Origin: Parahoeflea halophila
GTDB lineage: Bacteria; Pseudomonadota; Alphaproteobacteria; Rhizobiales; Rhizobiaceae
Length of the DNA stretch: 64,000 nt
Reading direction: 5' to 3'
Assembly (NCBI RefSeq): GCF_900220985.1
Contig: NZ_OCPC01000001.1
Location: 350,836 to 414,835, forward strand
Shown here: in pieces, positions 60,155 through 64,000 of the stretch
How the letters are laid out: each line of letters begins with the position of its first letter
Position numbering within the stretch: position 1 is the first letter of the stretch
The notes under the pieces: model-generated
The model's database searches: none
Seen by the model: the letters and a program-made list of their open reading frames with translations, nothing else
Told to the model about the DNA's origin: nothing
Translations under genes and position numbers: made by a program

Positions 60155-60366
60155 AGCGGCACGGCCAGCCCCATAGCGGCAAAATCAACCGAAATCGACG
60201 AGATTGGCTCCGCCGCTAGGCAGTGCAACTTTGGGCCGGATGGCCGAGCGCGCGGAAAGCCTCAGGCAAGCGACTCGCGGCAAAATTGCTGCAAATCCAT
60301 CCCTGCGAAGTGGATTGCAGTCATTTTGTCGATTGCCTTCCCACTTTTCCGGTCACAGGTCGCGCC

Positions 60367-62673
60367 ATGATTTCCAGTTACCAATCGTATAATTTCTACA
60401 CCAAGGACTTCAATCTGACGCTCAGCCGGAAGGCCGCCGATCCGGTCGTCACCAGGGAAGCGCAATACTACCGCGACACGATCGGCTCGATCAAAACGGT
60501 CGATGAATTCCTGGCCAATGACAGGGTCTATGCCTATGCAATGAAGGCCTACGGTCTGGAAGAGATGACCTACGCCAAGGCGTTCATCCGGAAGGTGCTT
60601 GAAAGCGATCTCACGGACACCAGCAGCTTTGCCAACCTTCTCACCGACAGCAAGTACAAGACGCTGGCCGCAGCCTATGATTTCGGCAACACAGTCACCT
60701 CGGAGATCATCCAGACCACCAGCCAGATCGACGCCCTGATCGGCACCTACGAGCAATCTGTGCAGAGCAATGACGATCGGCTCCGGGAGGAAACCAATTA
60801 CTTCAAGGCCGTGTCCCAGACCTTTACCAGTGTCGACGACCTGTTGCAGAACACCCGAGCGCGCGACTACGTCTTTTCGACCTTCGGCATCGATCCCAAG
60901 ACCTACGACTACGAAACCTTGAGGGGCGTGCTCACCAGCGACATTGCCGATGCGAACAGCTACGTCAATTCGGTCATCGCACCCAAGGTCAGTGACTGGC
61001 TGGTCCAGGTTGACGACCTCAACACGCAACTGGCCGATCCGCTGAAGACGCCGGCGCAGAAAGAAAAGATCACTTACCTGATTACCCAGTACACCAAGGC
61101 CATCGACAAGGCCGACATGTATTACAACATGGCCGCCTCCTTTAATTTCAAGGCCGATGGCAGCCTGGATGCAGGCGTGGCGCCGATGAGCGAAGCGCAG
61201 CTCAAGATGGTCACGGAAAGCTACGTGCTTTCACAGCCGAGACTGACCTCCACCGGCGCACTGATCAACAAGCAGTATTACGAGGAGACCATCTCCACCA
61301 TCACCACGATTGACGAGCTTCTGAACAATTCCCGTCTCAGCAGGATGATGCTGACAGCCTATGACATTCCGCTGACCACAAGCCGCGCCGATGTCAAATG
61401 GGCCCTGGAGCAGGACACCTCCGATCCCAATGGTGAGATCTACAGCAAAAGCGCGGGAATGATCGCGCTGGCAAAGGCCTTCAATTTTGAAGCCGACGGC
61501 TCGATCACGCCGGGCAAGGACATCCAGGACGCCGACCAGCTATACACCACCACCTCCAATTACATCGGCAAATACAATGATGCCGATGAAGAGGCTGATG
61601 CCGCGGCGATCGCCAAGTACAAGCTTTATATCGGACTTACCAGCAACCTCGATGACTTTCTGTCCGCCGAGCCCGCGGCAATTACCATCCGCGAATTTGC
61701 CCTCAAGGCCTTCAACATTTCTCCCGGTGAAGTCTCCACCTTCAAGCTGAAGCAGATCTTCACCAGCGACCCCTACGACCCCAACAGCTACGTCAACACC
61801 ATGAAGGATGACCGGTTCGTCAAGCTGGCGAAAGCCTTCAACTTTGCCGCTGATGGCAGCATTGGATCACCCCGCTACGCACAGTCCGAAAACGAAATCA
61901 CCCGGATCACCAAGGCCTACTACACGGCCGTGACCAGGCTCGACGACAGCGAATCGTCGAAGGCTGCAGCAGAGAAGGAGGCATCTTACTACCGGACCAG
62001 GCTGCAGACGCTGGAGACCGTGGACGATCTCCTGGCCGACACGCGGCTGCGCAACGTGCTCCTGGTTGCCGAAGGCCTCCGGCCGGTTGACGTCAGCACC
62101 GAAACGCTCCGCGCAGTGCTGATCTCGGACCTTGATGATCCCAACAGCTTCGCCAACCAGCAGACCGAGATCGGATTTCAGAAGATCGCCGGATCCTTCA
62201 ACTTCGATGCCGATGGCTACATTCGTACAATTTCCAATCCCGGTGCGCAGAATGAGCGCGGCCTGGTGGAAACCCAGCGGCTCTATCTGACACAGGCGAT
62301 CGAGGAAGAAGCAGGGCAGGAAAGCCTCGGCGCGCGCCTGGCACTCTATTTCGAGCGCATGGCGCCCACCCTGACCAGCAATTTCGACATCCTGGCAGAC
62401 GACGCCCTGGCACAGTTCATCCGCACGACATTCTCGATCTCCGATGAAACCGCAGGCAGTGACATCGACAAGCAGAAGCAGATGCTCGACCGCTATCTCG
62501 ATATCGACGATCTGATGGATCCGGAAAAGGTCCAGACCCTGGTACAGCGCTTCCTTGCGCTCTATGACATCGACAATGGCGCCCAGGACCCGATCCTGTC
62601 GGTTCTTGGCGGCAATACCGCGATCAACTTCGAGACAGTGGCGACACTGATGCAGCTGCGCTCGAGCTTCTGA
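60367..62673 (+). CDS. DUF1217 repeat protein, flagellum-associated family
   Basis: A 768-residue protein made of about six divergent tandem copies of the DUF1217 unit, beginning near residues 28, 140, 300, 414, 535 and 650. Each unit starts with a YYRDTI-like helix, then a (T/S)VDDLL motif and an FGI/YGL turn (for example TVDEFLANDRVYAYAMKAYG). DUF1217 proteins lie in rhizobial flagellar or motility gene regions, so a surface or flagellar role is likely; no flagellar gene is in this window. Start 60367 is chosen because it begins MISSYQSYNF. No signal peptide is seen. Confidence 0.83.
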   Translation: MISSYQSYNFYTKDFNLTLSRKAADPVVTREAQYYRDTIGSIKTVDEFLANDRVYAYAMKAYGLEEMTYAKAFIRKVLESDLTDTSSFANLLTDSKYKTLAAAYDFGNTVTSEIIQTTSQIDALIGTYEQSVQSNDDRLREETNYFKAVSQTFTSVDDLLQNTRARDYVFSTFGIDPKTYDYETLRGVLTSDIADANSYVNSVIAPKVSDWLVQVDDLNTQLADPLKTPAQKEKITYLITQYTKAIDKADMYYNMAASFNFKADGSLDAGVAPMSEAQLKMVTESYVLSQPRLTSTGALINKQYYEETISTITTIDELLNNSRLSRMMLTAYDIPLTTSRADVKWALEQDTSDPNGEIYSKSAGMIALAKAFNFEADGSITPGKDIQDADQLYTTTSNYIGKYNDADEEADAAAIAKYKLYIGLTSNLDDFLSAEPAAITIREFALKAFNISPGEVSTFKLKQIFTSDPYDPNSYVNTMKDDRFVKLAKAFNFAADGSIGSPRYAQSENEITRITKAYYTAVTRLDDSESSKAAAEKEASYYRTRLQTLETVDDLLADTRLRNVLLVAEGLRPVDVSTETLRAVLISDLDDPNSFANQQTEIGFQKIAGSFNFDADGYIRTISNPGAQNERGLVETQRLYLTQAIEEEAGQESLGARLALYFERMAPTLTSNFDILADDALAQFIRTTFSISDETAGSDIDKQKQMLDRYLDIDDLMDPEKVQTLVQRFLALYDIDNGAQDPILSVLGGNTAINFETVATLMQLRSSF

Positions 62674-62876
62674 TGGATGCCGCGTTCAAATGGATTCATT
62701 AGAACGATAACGGACATGTAACCATTCAAGGTGTTGCAGCGACCTTGGCGCTTTCGCACGCATGTACTGACCTGAACCCTGGAGCGCTTCCCAGGACCGG
62801 CGATACAGCTCATCCCCTTTCCACCGGGCGGCACTAATGATCGTCGCGATTGGCGAATGCTCCGCAAGCCGTTCGG
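62674..62876. other. Intergenic region between DUF1217 and exporter genes
   Basis: Convergent genes end here. No terminator with a clear stem and U-run stands out. The region shows nothing else I can support. Confidence 0.4.
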
Positions 62877-63695
62877 TCAGACCAGACTGTAGAGAAACCT
62901 TGCGGCCACCAACAGCAGGAACAGGCCAAAGCCGATTTCCAGCTGCCGCTTGTTGAGCGCATGCGCCATACTGACGCCCAGCGGTGCGACCACAAGCGTG
63001 ATCGGAATGATCAGCGCCACCACCAACCAGTTAACGTAGCCAGTCGAAAACAGCGGCAGCGCCGCAACACCCCATCCTGCCCAGATGTAGCCGAACAGGC
63101 CGGGTATCGCGATCAGCACGCCGACACCGGCCGACGTCGCCACGGCCTGGTGCACCGGCCGATTGTAGAGCGTCATGAAGGTGTTGTTGAGAACCCCTCC
63201 ACCAATTCCCATGAGACCGGACAGAAGTCCGATCAACCAACCGACGACGGCCCTGACCGGGTTGCCGGGTACCTGCACGCCCAGACGCCAGTTCTCCCTG
63301 TTGAGCAGCATCCTGATGCCCACCAGAATGGAAATCAGCGCAAAGATTGCCCTCAGCCCCCCGCTTGAGATCGAGGCGGCGATCAGCGATGCGGAGAGAA
63401 CCCCCAGCGGCACAGCCAGGATCCAGCTGCGCAGCAGCTCGTGATCAACCGCACCGCGCTTTCTGTGTGACAGGAACGAGCGGATCGAGGTCGGCACGAT
63501 GATCGCCAGCGAAGTGCCGACAGAGAGGTGCATTCGCACCGCATCATCGACCTGCAGCAGCCCGAACAATTGGTAGAACACCGGAACCAGGATCGCTCCG
63601 CCGCCAATGCCGAACAGGCCGGCCAGGATTCCGGCCACTCCTCCGGCCGCGGCAAGCGCTGCCGCAAACCAGATCAAATCCCCCGGCAGTGGCAT
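62877..63695 (-). CDS. TauE/SafE-family sulfite/anion exporter
   Basis: A 272-residue membrane protein with eight to nine segments and the two inverted repeats of the family: GGVAGILAGLFGIGGGAILVP and GLLSGLMGIGGGVLNN. Family members export sulfite, sulfoacetate or related organosulfonates. It stands alone; the persulfide dioxygenase of this window, which would make sulfite, is 44 kb away, so a link is only suggestive. Confidence 0.9.
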   Translation of the reverse strand: MPLPGDLIWFAAALAAAGGVAGILAGLFGIGGGAILVPVFYQLFGLLQVDDAVRMHLSVGTSLAIIVPTSIRSFLSHRKRGAVDHELLRSWILAVPLGVLSASLIAASISSGGLRAIFALISILVGIRMLLNRENWRLGVQVPGNPVRAVVGWLIGLLSGLMGIGGGVLNNTFMTLYNRPVHQAVATSAGVGVLIAIPGLFGYIWAGWGVAALPLFSTGYVNWLVVALIIPITLVVAPLGVSMAHALNKRQLEIGFGLFLLLVAARFLYSLV

Positions 63696-64000
63696 CTATG
63701 CATATTCCTTGTTCATGAAAATCCCGGTCCGGATCTATGAGACCTCGCCACCGGCTGTAGACGAATCCGCCCCTGTCATCAAACAGAGACATTCCTCAGC
63801 CATTGTCCAGCCATGGCCGAAACAATCGCAACCGGCCACCGGGATTTCCGTGACCACCCGCCGCAGGTCCCCACGGGAATCTTCCCGATCCGGTATGACG
63901 CCCCATCTCCGGCAACGGGTTGAAGGCTGGCTTGTCCGGCCTTCTTTTTTGCCCGATTGCGGCTGGACTGTTGTGGATAATCTTGACCTGTCACCCGGTC
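63696..64000. other. Right-end intergenic region
   Basis: No supportable protein gene. It holds the upstream region of the exporter gene, a rightward terminator-like hairpin (63922-63950) and one TTATCCACAA-type DnaA box on the reverse strand (63971-63980). Confidence 0.4.
63922..63950 (+). terminator. Rho-independent terminator with no visible upstream gene
   Basis: GAAGGC (63922-63927) pairs with GCCTTC (63939-63944) around an 11-base loop, followed by six T residues. No rightward protein gene ends near it, so it may end a small RNA or a transcript from outside recognised genes. Confidence 0.6.

Noticed and set aside
63971-63980. DnaA box TTATCCACAA (reverse strand) as an origin
   Set aside because: A single box with no cluster, AT-rich unwinding region or replication genes in the window.
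1-64000. CRISPR array, insertion sequence or prophage
   Set aside because: No regularly spaced short repeats, no transposase with inverted repeats and no phage structural genes were found; the only recombinase is the integrase at 193-1185.

Overview
The window looks like a chromosomal segment of a high-GC alphaproteobacterium of the order Hyphomicrobiales (Rhizobiales), probably near Hoeflea, Mesorhizobium or Rhizobium. The basis is GC-rich coding, the order cobT / cobS / DUF1289 / TIGR02281 aspartic protease / DUF1217 protein, an inositol (iol) cluster, and many typical rhizobial families (DUF971 beside moaA, CbpA-CbpM, a phosphonate-type ABC operon with two PhnE permeases). The species call is inference; no marker gene such as 16S is present.

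Region 1 (1-4,600) is a small integrative element. Two perfect 97-bp direct repeats, each holding a complete tRNA-Val(CAC) gene, flank a tyrosine integrase, a TadG-like von Willebrand factor A protein, a dienelactone-hydrolase-like protein and poorly coding, less GC-rich DNA. A 22-bp repeat made of two tandem 11-mers lies inside each end and may be the integrase arm-type sites.

Region 2 (4.9-19.7 kb) has cbpA-cbpM, a coiled-coil membrane protein and a divergent inositol catabolic cluster (aldolase-iolB-iolC leftward; iolG, an iolE-like gene and a second oxidoreductase rightward). A perfect palindrome sits at the iolG promoter. Its core recurs in front of a LacI-type regulator gene 9 kb away, so that regulator probably controls both. 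Between them lie a TetR regulator with its own palindrome, a GFA-fold protein, an SLC13/RCK permease, and a rhodanese-persulfide dioxygenase pair.

Region 3 (20.1-27.2 kb) holds a phnD-phnC-phnE-phnE operon preceded by a good Pho box and ending in an overlapping HAD-superfamily gene: probably a phosphate-starvation system for a phosphonate or organophosphate. Downstream are a PfkB kinase and a ClpP-like membrane protein, with two gene scars: a PEP synthase reduced to its two ends, and the 3' end of a lactate dehydrogenase.

Region 4 (27.3-44.4 kb) is mixed core: two L,D-transpeptidases, Acr3 arsenite exporter, class I fumarase, a diguanylate cyclase, a PPOX flavoprotein and alpha/beta hydrolase divergent from a MarR regulator, DUF971, moaA, EamA and MFS exporters, and an amino-acid ABC importer that lacks its ATPase gene here.

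Region 5 (44.4-64 kb) has redox and hydrolase genes (GFA protein, flavin oxidoreductase, aldo/keto reductase, lipase-like protein, penicillin acylase-like protein), a 3-hydroxyisobutyrate-dehydrogenase-family gene, an AlkD-like protein, an Lrp regulator, a uracil-DNA glycosylase-family protein, GST, a thermonuclease, a membrane histidine kinase, the cobalamin genes cobT and cobS, a large DUF1217 repeat protein and a TauE/SafE exporter. All statements rest on reading the sequence; no database search was run.
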